Assembly: GCA_041687395.1 (NCBI GenBank)
Contig: JAWLCA010000022.1
Location: 11,137 to 75,136 of the forward strand
Direction of reading: 5' to 3'
Length of the DNA: 64,000 nucleotides
From: JAWLCA01 sp041687395
Lineage (GTDB): Bacteria > Pseudomonadota > Alphaproteobacteria > Rhodobacterales > Rhodobacteraceae
The translations under genes were made by a program, and so were the position numbers. Within the stretch, counting starts at the first letter, position 1. Every line of letters starts with the position of its first letter. The notes below the pieces were generated by a model. That model ran no database searches. It saw nothing but the letters and a program-made list of their open reading frames with translations, and was not told the DNA's origin. Below are positions 25,325 to 33,275 of the stretch, in pieces.

Positions 25325-25665
25325 GATGCGTCCCCTCTCAGTTCGCGGGCGTCAGGGTCCAGGCCGCCAGATCGGCCAGGGTGCTGCCGGTGACGAACTC
25401 GCCCCCCCAGCTCGCGGATCGTCAGCGTGTCGGGGTGGAACTCGACCTCGATCTTGTTGCCCTTGGCGTCGCGGTCGTCGACCTTATGGCAGCCGTCGTC
25501 TGTGCGCACGCGCAGGTCCGTCCAGCCGTAGCCGGTGGCCTGCGCCTCCATTGCCTCGCGCGGCTGCCAGCTTTGCATCGGCGCGCGGCAGTCGTCGCTG
25601 GCCAGCGCCGCGCCGACTCCGAACGTGGTGGCCAGAATGGTGGAAAGGATCAGGGTGCGTTTCAT
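25321..25665 (-). CDS. Small secreted PepSY-like protein with an apparent C-terminal frameshift
   Basis: The ATG at 25665 (after AGGAAA) starts a signal peptide (LILSTILATTFGVGAALA). The mature part, DDCRAPMQSW...WTDLRVRTDDGCHKVDDRDAKGNKIEVEFHPDTL, is a single PepSY-like domain. As read, the frame ends at 25321 overlapping the cytochrome b ATG, but after a run of seven C (25402-25408) the codons lose their G/C third-position bias. Removing one base gives GGEFVTGSTLADLAAWTLTPAN ending at 25338, with nearly every third position G or C. I therefore think the gene carries a homopolymer frameshift or sequencing error. Proteins of this kind accompany b-type cytochromes. Confidence 0.65.
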   Translation of the reverse strand: MKRTLILSTILATTFGVGAALASDDCRAPMQSWQPREAMEAQATGYGWTDLRVRTDDGCHKVDDRDAKGNKIEVEFHPDTLTIRELGGRVRHRQHPGRSGGLDPDARELRGDAS

Positions 25666-25805
25666 CGTCAATTTCCTGTCTTGACGTTTCGATGTGCCCC
25701 TTCTGGCTTGCGTCGCTGACAGGCACCTGAACGCGGCTTGCACGCGAGTGCAGCCGGGTGTCAGGTTGTCGGGCAAGAAGCCTGCGACTGATTGAAAGGG
25801 CCGCC

Positions 25806-26471
25806 ATGCGCATCCTGCTGGTCGAGGACGACCCGAACCTTGGCGCCGCCGTGCGCGACCAGATCGCTGCGGAAGGACATACTCCCGACTGGGTGCAGAC
25901 GCTGGAAGATGCCGCCGCCTGCACCGATACCGTGGCCTATGACCTGATCCTGCTGGACCTGATGCTGCCCGACGGGCCGGGGCCGGGTTTCCTGCGTTCG
26001 CTTCGAACGGCTGGATCGGTGACGCCCGCGATCATCCTGACCGCACGCGACCGCATCACCGAACGGATCGAGGGGTTGAACGCCGGCGCCGATGACTATC
26101 TGGTCAAACCCTTCCACCTGACGGAGCTGTCAGCCCGGATCGGGGCGGTGGCGCGGCGCTATGCCGGCAACCCTAACCCGCTGATCCGGCTGGGCGATCT
26201 GCAAATCGATCTGGCCACGCGGCTGATCGCCGGCCCGGGCGCCCAAATCGGTCTCAGCCAGCGCGAATGGGCGATCTTCGAAGCACTGCTGCAACGCCCC
26301 GGAGCGGTGGTGAGTAAGGCCGATCTGGAAGCACGGCTCTATTCCTTCGACGCCGAGGTCGAGAGCAACACGATCGAGATCGAGGTCTATATCAGGCGCC
26401 TGTGCAAGAAGCTGGGCCGTGACGCGATCGAGACGCTGCGCGGCCTGGGCTATCGGCTGGGGCGGCCATGA
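25806..26471 (+). CDS. OmpR-family response regulator (QseB/PmrA-like)
   Basis: The start is ATG 25806 (MRILLVEDDPN); the frame is open upstream without a ribosome-binding site. The receiver domain has the acidic pair EDD, phospho-acceptor Asp in LILLDLMLPDG, the Thr in IILTARD and Lys in DDYLVKPF. The C-terminal winged helix has SQREWAIFEALLQRPGAVVSKADLEARLYSF and VYIRRLCKKLG...LRGLGYRL. It overlaps the sensor kinase start by 4 bp, but that kinase is a pseudogene, so this regulator is probably orphaned. Its likely target is the divergent PepSY/cytochrome b operon. Confidence 0.93.
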   Translation: MRILLVEDDPNLGAAVRDQIAAEGHTPDWVQTLEDAAACTDTVAYDLILLDLMLPDGPGPGFLRSLRTAGSVTPAIILTARDRITERIEGLNAGADDYLVKPFHLTELSARIGAVARRYAGNPNPLIRLGDLQIDLATRLIAGPGAQIGLSQREWAIFEALLQRPGAVVSKADLEARLYSFDAEVESNTIEIEVYIRRLCKKLGRDAIETLRGLGYRLGRP

Positions 26472-27729
26472 GCGCGGAGGGCGGCCGCCCGGGCAGCCTG
26501 CGCCGGGATCTGGCGCTGGGGCTGTCGGGCTTGTGGCGGCGCTGTGGATCGCGGGGCTGGCCGGGGCGGGGCTGACGCTGCGCCACCAGCTGGACGCTGT
26601 CTTCGACTCTGCCCTGCAGGAGATTGCCGAGCGTATTCTGCCGCTGGCCGTGATTTAACTGATCAACGCAGAAACCGCGGCCCGGCCGTATAGTCGGTGC
26701 GTGGCGGTCTCGCGGAAGCCATCCTGCGGGGGCTGGGGAAAGGTCGCAGGGTCGGGCAGCTATATCCTTGAGATCGCAGAACCGCTGGCGGACCGCCGCA
26801 TGGCGCTTTTCGGCAGCCTCGTTGCGCTGGCGTTGCCACTGATGCTGGTGCTGCCTCTCGGGCTTCCGGGGGTACTCTGGTTCACCCGTCGCAGCCTGCG
26901 CCCCGTGGCAGCAATGTCGCGCGATCTGGGCGGCCGGGGGCCGGGCGATCTGGGCCCGCTGAACGTGCCAGACCTGCCCCGGGATCTGGTCCCGGTCCGC
27001 ACGGCGGTGGAGCGGCTGATGGCCGATCTGGCCCGCGCGCGGGAGGCCGAGCGCAGCTTTTCCGGCAACGCCGCGCACGAATTGCGCACGCCTGTTGCGG
27101 CAGCGCTGGCCCAGTCTCAATGGCTGATCGCGGAACTTCCCTAAGGCCCGGCGCTTGATCGCGCCCGTGCCGTTGAGTCGGAACTTCGCCGGCTTACACG
27201 TCTTGGCGAAAAACTTCTCGATCTGGCGCAGGCCGAGGGCGCGCGGGGCGCCGCGGCCCCGTCGCGTGACATCGTGCTGGTAATCGAACTCGTTGCGCGG
27301 GATTTCTCGCACGACCACCCTGTTTACGGCACTGTCCCCGCAGACCCGGACCCGGTGGCGATTGACCCCGACGCCTTTGCCATATCGCTGCGCAACCTGA
27401 TCGAGAACGCGCTGCGCCACGGCAGCCCCGGAAGTCCGGTCACCGTCACCCTGGATCCAGACGGAGTCCTGCATGTCATCAATGCCTGTCCGGTCGTTCC
27501 CGGTGACCACCTGGCCCGGCTGGCAGAGCGGTTCCAGAGAGGCGACAGCCGCGCACCGGGCGCGGGACTGGGCCTGACGATTGCTGCCGCCATCGCCCGC
27601 AGCGCGGGTGGCACCCTTGAGCTTCTGTCGCCCGCATTGGGCCGCGACGACGGGTTCGAGGCCCGGTTCACTCTGGCTGCGTTACCCTCGGTCAGTTCGA
27701 ACAAGGACAAAATGCACCACTGGACGTGA
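26468..27729 (+). pseudogene. Broken sensor histidine kinase (partner of the upstream response regulator)
   Basis: The gene begins with ATGA overlap at 26468 (MSAEGGRPGSLRRDLALGLS). It then needs a one-base correction near 26528 to continue as GLVAALWIAGLAGAG and on to ERILPLAVI. A TAA at 26656 replaces what is normally a Glu codon, about 60 residues of the periplasmic sensor region are missing, and homology resumes at SGSYILEIAEPLADRR. The second membrane helix, HAMP-like region and H-box (HELRTPVAAALAQSQW) are intact. A second TAA (27142) again sits at a likely former GAA codon. The ATPase half has N-box (NLIENALRHG) and G-boxes (RGDSRAPGAGLGL). Multiple independent lesions make it non-functional. 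Confidence 0.85.
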
Positions 27730-27858
27730 GGCGCAGGCCGGTCCCGAGGCGCGTTAACTGGGTGTGTTTTTCCCGCGCCGCTCATCCACAGGTAGACACC
27801 GCGGTTTCGCCCGCTAATATCTTTGGGAAGCTTAACCAGAGAGGGGAGGATCTGGGGC

Positions 27859-28308
27859 ATGAGGATTTCTGTCAACGGAACAGTCCACGAGGTGGATGCC
27901 GAACCGGACACCCCGCTGCTGTGGGTTCTGCGGGAACAGGTGGGCCTGACCGGAACCAAGTATGGCTGTGGCGTGGGCGCCTGCGGGGCCTGCACGGTTC
28001 ATCTGGACGGTGTGCCCATGCGCTCCTGCGCGATCCAGTTGCAGGACGTGGGCGAGGACACCGCCATTACCACGATCGAAGGGCTGTCTGGCGACCGTTC
28101 GCACCCGATCCAGCAGGCCTGGGTGGAACTGGACGTGCCGCAGTGCGGCTATTGTCAATCGGGCCAGATCATGGTGGCTGCAGCGCTTCTGGCGGAGACA
28201 AGCGAACCCACCGACGACGACATCGTCGCGGCGATGACCAACATCTGCCGCTGTGGCACCTACAATCGCATCAAGGCGGGCATCAAGCGCGCCGCCGAAC
28301 TGAGCTAG
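27859..28308 (+). CDS. [2Fe-2S] small subunit of a xanthine-oxidase-family molybdenum hydroxylase (IorA-like)
   Basis: The start is ATG 27859, after GGGGAGGATCTGGGGC. The 149-residue protein has a plant-type ferredoxin cluster (YGCGVGACGACTVHLDG and the later RSC) and a helical second-cluster domain (QCGYCQSGQIM ... NICRCGTYNRI). This arrangement is that of isoquinoline 1-oxidoreductase alpha and aldehyde/nicotinate dehydrogenase small subunits. It carries electrons from the molybdenum subunit encoded 13 bp downstream to a cytochrome. There is no FAD subunit gene, as in IorAB-type enzymes. Confidence 0.93.
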   Translation: MRISVNGTVHEVDAEPDTPLLWVLREQVGLTGTKYGCGVGACGACTVHLDGVPMRSCAIQLQDVGEDTAITTIEGLSGDRSHPIQQAWVELDVPQCGYCQSGQIMVAAALLAETSEPTDDDIVAAMTNICRCGTYNRIKAGIKRAAELS

Positions 28309-28321
28309 GGAGGGCCGGACG

Positions 28322-30493
28322 ATGACGCATCATGTGAAGCTTTCGCGGCGATCCTTCCTCGTCACCTCGGCCGCGGCGGGCGGTCTGAGCCTTGGGCTCT
28401 CGCTGCCGCTGGCGGGGCGCGCGCAGGCGCAGTCCGGCGTGCCCGAGGTCAACGCCTGGGTCGTGATCCGGCCCGACGATACGGTCGTGATCCGGATCGG
28501 CCGGCAGGAGATGGGGCAGGGGACCTTGACCGGCCTTGCCCAGATCGTAGCCGAGGAGCTGGACGCCGACTGGAGCAAGGTGACCACCGAGTATCCCACC
28601 CCCGGCGAGAACGTCGCGCGCGAGCGGATCTGGGGAGATTTCGGCACCGCCGGCAGCCGCGGCATCCGCGCCTCGCAGCAATACATGCGCGAGGGTGGTG
28701 CGGCGGCGCGCGCGATGCTCGTGCAGGCGGCCGCGAACCGCTGGGGCGTGGACGCGGCGGACTGCACGGCGACCAACAGCACCGTTACCGGCCCGGGCGG
28801 CGAAACGGCCACTTATGGCGAACTGGCGTCCGAGGCCGCGCTTCTGGACCCGCCGTCGGAGGTGACGTTGAAGGACCCGGCGGACTGGCAACTGATCGGC
28901 AAACCGGTGGCGCGACTCGATACCGTCGGCAAGGTGGACGGCAGCCAAGTCTATTCCATCGACCACACGATGGACGGCATGTTGAACGCCGCGATCCGGC
29001 GTGCGCCGGTGATGGGTGCCCGCGTTGCAAGCTACGACGCTGCGGCGGTGTCGGGGATGCCGGGCGTGAAGAAGGTGGTACAGGTCGGCGAGGACGCGGT
29101 CGCCGTGATCGCCGACACCTGGTGGCGCGCCAAGACTGCGCTGGAGGCGATGCCGGTGGAGTGGACCGATGGCGAGGGCACCGGTTACGACATGCCACGC
29201 ATCCATGCGATGCTGGAAGAAGGCCTGACGGCCGAAGAATCCTTTGTCGGCAACCAGCAGGGCGACGTCCAGGCAGCGATCGCCGATGCGGCACAGGTGG
29301 TCGAGGCGACCTACCACATGCCCTATCAGCACCACGCCACGATGGAACCGATGAACGCGACAGCCGTCTGGACCGATGAGCGCTGCGAGGTCTGGACAGC
29401 CACGCAGAACGCCGAGGCCGCCTTGGCCGCGGCGTCCGCGGCCGCGGGCCTGCCGATCGACCAGTGCGACATTCATCGCATCAACCTTGGCGGTGGCTTT
29501 GGCCGCCGCGCAACGCTGCAGGACTACGTCACCCAGGCCGTGCTGATCGCGAAGCAGATGCCAGGCACGCCGATCAAGATGATCTGGTCCCGCGAAGAAG
29601 ACATGCTGCACGGGGTGCTTCACCCGATCACCATGTGCAAGATGACCGGGGCGCTGGATGCGGATGGGAACCTGACCGGCCTGCACATGCGGATCTCGGG
29701 GCAGTCCATTCTTGCCGGGGTGCGGCCCGAGGGCCTGCGCGAGGGGATGGACCCGATCATGTTCCAAGGCCTCAACCCCGACGGGGAAGAGGGGCGGCTC
29801 GGCTACACGATCCCGAACCTTCTGGTCGATCACGCGATGCGGAACCCCCCGGTCATGCCGGGCTTCTGGCGCGGCGTCTGCAACAACCAGAACGCATTCT
29901 ACCTGGAATCCTTCATCGACGAGTTGGCGCACGCGGCCGACAAGGACCCGCTGGAGTTCCGGCGCGCCATGATGGCCGATCATCCGAAACACCTCGCCGT
30001 GCTGAACGCGGTGGCCGAGGGGATCGGCTGGGACACGCCGCCGCCCGAAGGCGTTTACCGCGGTATCTGCCAGCACATGGGCTACGGCAGCTACGTGGCG
30101 GCGGCGGCCGAGGTTTCGGTCGACGACGGGGGGCGGTTCAAGGTGCATCGCATCGTCGCCGCGACCGATTGCGGCACGGCGGTCAACCCGCAGCAGATCG
30201 CGGCGCAGATCGAAGGGTCGTTCGCCTACGGGCTTTCGGCCTCGTTCTTCGGCGAGATCACGGTGACCGACGGGAAGGTGAACGAAGAGAACTTCGATAC
30301 CTATCCGGTGGTGACCATGCACGAGATGCCGGCCGTCGAGTCGCTGGTGGTGCCCTCGGGCGGGTTCTGGGGCGGTGTCGGGGAACCCACGATCTTCGTC
30401 GCCACCCCCGCGGTCGCGAACGCGATCTTCGCGGCGACCGGTACCCGGGTCAGGACACTTCCGATGGCGAAGAACGGGATGATCCCGGCCTGA
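28322..30493 (+). CDS. Molybdopterin-binding catalytic subunit, isoquinoline 1-oxidoreductase beta (IorB)-like, Tat-exported
   Basis: The 723-residue protein starts with a Tat signal (KLSRRSFLVTSAAAGGLSLG) and an N-terminal IorB-type domain (VVIRPDDTVVIRIGRQEMGQG). The molybdenum-binding domain shows HRINLGGGFGRR, GFWRGVCNNQNAFYLES and GGVGEPTIFVATPAVANAIF, where the GVGE glutamate corresponds to the catalytic Glu of xanthine-oxidase-family enzymes. The enzyme hydroxylates an aldehyde or N-heterocycle in the periplasm. With the ferredoxin subunit and the small c-type cytochrome downstream it forms a respiratory dehydrogenase. The substrate is unknown, and proximity to Sox genes may be operonic rather than metabolic. 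Confidence 0.93.
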   Translation: MTHHVKLSRRSFLVTSAAAGGLSLGLSLPLAGRAQAQSGVPEVNAWVVIRPDDTVVIRIGRQEMGQGTLTGLAQIVAEELDADWSKVTTEYPTPGENVARERIWGDFGTAGSRGIRASQQYMREGGAAARAMLVQAAANRWGVDAADCTATNSTVTGPGGETATYGELASEAALLDPPSEVTLKDPADWQLIGKPVARLDTVGKVDGSQVYSIDHTMDGMLNAAIRRAPVMGARVASYDAAAVSGMPGVKKVVQVGEDAVAVIADTWWRAKTALEAMPVEWTDGEGTGYDMPRIHAMLEEGLTAEESFVGNQQGDVQAAIADAAQVVEATYHMPYQHHATMEPMNATAVWTDERCEVWTATQNAEAALAAASAAAGLPIDQCDIHRINLGGGFGRRATLQDYVTQAVLIAKQMPGTPIKMIWSREEDMLHGVLHPITMCKMTGALDADGNLTGLHMRISGQSILAGVRPEGLREGMDPIMFQGLNPDGEEGRLGYTIPNLLVDHAMRNPPVMPGFWRGVCNNQNAFYLESFIDELAHAADKDPLEFRRAMMADHPKHLAVLNAVAEGIGWDTPPPEGVYRGICQHMGYGSYVAAAAEVSVDDGGRFKVHRIVAATDCGTAVNPQQIAAQIEGSFAYGLSASFFGEITVTDGKVNEENFDTYPVVTMHEMPAVESLVVPSGGFWGGVGEPTIFVATPAVANAIFAATGTRVRTLPMAKNGMIPA

Positions 30494-30555
30494 ATCCGGC
30501 CCCAGGGGCGGCTCTACCGGGTCGCCCCAGTTCGCCCTGAAAGAGGAGGGATGCG

Positions 30556-30831
30556 ATGCGCACCGTCCTGATCGCCACCGCGCTTCTGGCGATGCCCGTC
30601 ACTGGACTGGCCGAGGTGGTTTCGCAGCCGCCCCCCCCCGGCGCGACCTCCTGCACCGGCTGCCACGGATCTGCGGGCATACCGCTCGATACGCTCAGCG
30701 CTGCCGAGATCGAGACGGCGATGGAGGCGTTCCGTTCGGGAAGTCGGTCAGTGACGCTGATGAACCGAATCGCGGCCGGTTTCACCGCCGAGGAATCTGC
30801 AGCCATCGCTCGTTGGCTGGCCCGGGAATGA
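30556..30831 (+). CDS. Small mono-haem cytochrome c
   Basis: The 91-residue protein has a signal peptide (LIATALLAMPVTGLAEV), one haem motif CTGCHG and a possible distal Met in LMNRIAAGF. GAGGAGGGATGCG gives a strong ribosome-binding site. It sits between the IorB-like gene and the flavocytochrome flavoprotein gene, 4 bp before the latter. It could be the FccA-type haem subunit of sulfide dehydrogenase (SoxE) or the electron acceptor of the molybdenum hydroxylase; the spacing favours FccA. Confidence 0.85.
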   Translation: MRTVLIATALLAMPVTGLAEVVSQPPPPGATSCTGCHGSAGIPLDTLSAAEIETAMEAFRSGSRSVTLMNRIAAGFTAEESAAIARWLARE

Positions 30832-30835
30832 AATC

Positions 30836-32089
30836 ATGACCCAGTCGCGTCGCAGTTTCATCGCCACCGCAGGGGCTGCCATGATCGCGGCGCCCGTCGT
30901 CCGTGCGCAGGCGGCGGCGCGGATCGTCGTCATTGGCGGAGGATGGGGCGGGGCTTCGGCGGCACGGCGGCTTGTGTCGCTCGGCCATGCTGTCACCTTG
31001 GTCGATGCCGATCCGACATATGTCTCCTGTCCGTTCAGCAATGCCGTCCTCGGCGGCTTCGCCACGATGACGGACATCACTTTTGACCGCGCAGGCCTTG
31101 CGGCAGAGGGCGTAACCCTGGTGATCGACCGCGCGCAAGCGATCGACGCCGATGCGCGCCGTGTCAGGTTGACCGGGGGTGGAACGCTGCCCTACGATCG
31201 TCTTGTTCTCTCCCCGGGGGTCGAGTTGCGACTGGATGCGCTCGAGGGCTACGACGCGTCCGCGGCCGAGATCATGCCCCATGCATGGAAGGCGGGGCCG
31301 CAGACGGCACTCTTGCGGGCGCAGATCGAGGCCATGGAGGACGGTGGCACGGTTGCGATCGCCGTGCCCGCCAACCCCTACCGCTGCCCCCCTGGACCAT
31401 ACGAACGCGCGGCCCTGATCGCGCATTATCTGTCGCGGGCGAAACCCCGATCCAAGGTACTGATCCTTGACGCGAAGGATCAGTTCTCAAAGCGGCCGCT
31501 GTTCGAAGAGGCCTGGAACGCCCTCTACCCCGGCGTGGTGGAATGGGTCAGCCAAAGCCAGGGCGGCACAGTCCGTCGCGTCGATCCGGAAACGATGACA
31601 TTGGTGACCGACTTTGCCAGCCATCGCGTCGCCGTGGCCAATGTCATTCCTCCGCAACGGGCCGGCGCAATCGCACGCGCAGCAGGTGTGGCCGACGCGA
31701 CCGGCTGGTGCCCGGTTCGGCCAGAGAGCTTCGAATCCACGCTGGTTTCCGGCATCCACGTGATCGGGGATTCCTGTTTCGTCGGCGCGATGCCGAAATC
31801 GGCCTTTTCGGCAAATGCCCAGGCCAAGGTCGCTGCACACGCCATCGACGCGATCCTGCGCGGCGCCACCCCGTCGGAGCCGAGGCTCATCAATACCTGC
31901 TACAGCTTGGCAGCGCCCGACTACGGTTTCACGGTGGCAGGCGTCTATGCGCCGCAAGACGGACGTCTGGCTGATATCGAGGGGGCGGGCGGAACCAGCC
32001 CCCTCGGCGCTTCTGCTGAGGTGCGTGCGACAGAGGCGAAGCATGCGCGCGCGTGGTTCGCAAACATCTCCGCCGAGGCGTTCGGCTGA
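30836..32089 (+). CDS. soxF: Flavocytochrome c sulfide dehydrogenase flavoprotein subunit (FccB/SoxF)
   Basis: The 417-residue Tat-exported protein (SRRSFIATAGAAMIAAP) has a Rossmann motif (IVVIGGGWGGASAARRL), YVSCPFSNAVLGG with one redox Cys, VAVPANPYRCPPGPYERAALI with the second, IHVIGDSC for FAD ribityl contact and an FCSD-flavin-binding C-terminus (LINTCYSLAAPDYGFTVAGVY). It oxidises sulfide to sulfur in the periplasm and passes electrons to the cytochrome encoded immediately upstream. In Paracoccus-type sox clusters the equivalent gene is soxF. Confidence 0.92.
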   Translation: MTQSRRSFIATAGAAMIAAPVVRAQAAARIVVIGGGWGGASAARRLVSLGHAVTLVDADPTYVSCPFSNAVLGGFATMTDITFDRAGLAAEGVTLVIDRAQAIDADARRVRLTGGGTLPYDRLVLSPGVELRLDALEGYDASAAEIMPHAWKAGPQTALLRAQIEAMEDGGTVAIAVPANPYRCPPGPYERAALIAHYLSRAKPRSKVLILDAKDQFSKRPLFEEAWNALYPGVVEWVSQSQGGTVRRVDPETMTLVTDFASHRVAVANVIPPQRAGAIARAAGVADATGWCPVRPESFESTLVSGIHVIGDSCFVGAMPKSAFSANAQAKVAAHAIDAILRGATPSEPRLINTCYSLAAPDYGFTVAGVYAPQDGRLADIEGAGGTSPLGASAEVRATEAKHARAWFANISAEAFG

Positions 32090-32090
32090 C

Positions 32091-32510
32091 ATGCAGCTTG
32101 GTATGATCTTCGCGGTTCTACTGACGACATGGCCCCTGATGGCAAACGCACAGGGTTTGGCGCCGCTTTCCACGACGCCCGGCGATGCAGAGCGCGGGCG
32201 GGCCATCGTCACGGACCGCCAGAAGGGACTGTGCCTCCTGTGCCATTCCGGACCCTTCCCAGAGGTGATGTTCCAGGGCGACCTTGCCCCCAGCCTGGTT
32301 GGCGTCGGCGCCCGCCTGACCGCGCCAGAAATTCGCCAGCGCCTTGTCGATAGCCGCGCCCTGAACCCCGACACGATCATGCCGCCCTATTTTGCGACAG
32401 ATGGGCTCGTCCGTGTGGGCGAGCGCTGGTCGGGCACGACGATCCTGTCGGCGCAGGAGGTCGAGGATGTCACCGCCTTCCTTTCAACATTGACGGAGGA
32501 GCCCATATGA
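32091..32510 (+). CDS. soxX: SoxX, small cytochrome c subunit of the SoxAX L-cysteine S-thiosulfotransferase
   Basis: The start is ATG 32091, one base after the soxF stop. The 139-residue protein has a signal peptide (IFAVLLTTWPLMANA), the haem motif CLLCH in QKGLCLLCHSGPFPE, and PDTIMPPYF giving the axial Met. The sequence GDLAPSLVGVGARLTAPEIRQRLVDSRALNPDTIMPPYF is characteristic of SoxX. It accepts electrons from SoxA. The stop overlaps the soxY start (ATGA). Confidence 0.92.
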   Translation: MQLGMIFAVLLTTWPLMANAQGLAPLSTTPGDAERGRAIVTDRQKGLCLLCHSGPFPEVMFQGDLAPSLVGVGARLTAPEIRQRLVDSRALNPDTIMPPYFATDGLVRVGERWSGTTILSAQEVEDVTAFLSTLTEEPI

Positions 32511-32953
32511 CGCTGTCCCGCCGTTCGGCGCTGGTCCTAGGCCTCGGCGCGCCCTTGCTGCTGGTCACCCGCCCGGCTTCGGCCTCACCCGAGACCATGG
32601 CGGAAGCCATCCGCGACTTTACCGGCGGGGCGGAGCCTGCCGAAGGGCGGGTGACCTTGGAAATCCCGCTTCTGGTTGAAAACGGCAACAGCGTGCCGAT
32701 GTCGATCACGGTCGACAGTTCGATGACGGCCGAGGATCATGTGGCCGAGATTGCCGTCTTCAACGAGCGCAACCCATTACCTGACGTCGTCCGTTTTCGG
32801 CCAACGCCGGCACTGGGACAGGCCGTGTTCCAGACACGGATACGGCTGGGCGATACACAAAAGATCACTGCGATCGCACGGATGAGCGATGGCAGTCTCT
32901 GGTCGGCGGCCATGACCGTGATCGTCACCGCGCCCGCCTGCGTGGAGAGTTGA
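32507..32953 (+). CDS. soxY: SoxY-like sulfur carrier subunit with a divergent C-terminal arm
   Basis: The 148-residue protein has a Tat-like leader (TLSRRSALVLGLGAPLLLV) and an immunoglobulin-like SoxY fold (LEIPLLVENGNSVPMSITVDS ... AEIAVFNERNPLPDVVRF). Canonical SoxY ends in GGCGG, whose Cys carries the sulfur substrate. Here the protein ends TAPACVES: a Cys is present four residues from the end, but the flanking glycines are absent. It lies between soxX and soxZ, so it is a genuine SoxY paralogue, but with unusual carrier chemistry or lost function. Confidence 0.88.
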   Translation: MTLSRRSALVLGLGAPLLLVTRPASASPETMAEAIRDFTGGAEPAEGRVTLEIPLLVENGNSVPMSITVDSSMTAEDHVAEIAVFNERNPLPDVVRFRPTPALGQAVFQTRIRLGDTQKITAIARMSDGSLWSAAMTVIVTAPACVES

Positions 32954-32954
32954 G

Positions 32955-33275
32955 ATGTCGGAAGCACTCGTCAGCATTCCCGCCACCGCCGCGGCGGGCG
33001 AAGTTATCGAGATCAAGATCCTGATTTCGCACCCGATGGAAACCGGCTTCCGTCCACGGGCAGACGGAAGCCTCGTGCCGCGCGACATCGTCACCAGTCT
33101 TCGCTGCGTCTATCATGGTGCGACGGTGTTGGAAGTCGATCTGTATCCGGCCATCGCTGCCAATCCGTTCTTCGTCTTTCCACTCCGCGCCGAGCGAAGC
33201 GGTGAGATCGTGCTGGAATGGACGGACTGGCAAGGCGAGGTGCACCGCCAGAGCGGGCAGATCACCGTCGGATGA
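32955..33275 (+). CDS. soxZ: SoxZ, partner of SoxY
   Basis: The 106-residue protein begins with the SoxZ motif IPATAAAGEVIEIKILISHPMETGFR and continues PRDIVTSLRCVYHGATVLEVDLYPAIAANPFF, as in SoxZ proteins. It has no signal peptide and is co-exported with SoxY. It starts 2 bp after the soxY stop and overlaps the soxA start. Confidence 0.93.
   Translation: MSEALVSIPATAAAGEVIEIKILISHPMETGFRPRADGSLVPRDIVTSLRCVYHGATVLEVDLYPAIAANPFFVFPLRAERSGEIVLEWTDWQGEVHRQSGQITVG

Noticed and set aside
28283..30322. 679-codon minus-strand open frame opposite the IorB-like gene
   Set aside because: It is antisense to a well-conserved molybdenum hydroxylase, is His/Arg/Val-rich low-complexity and has no domain; a typical high-GC shadow frame.
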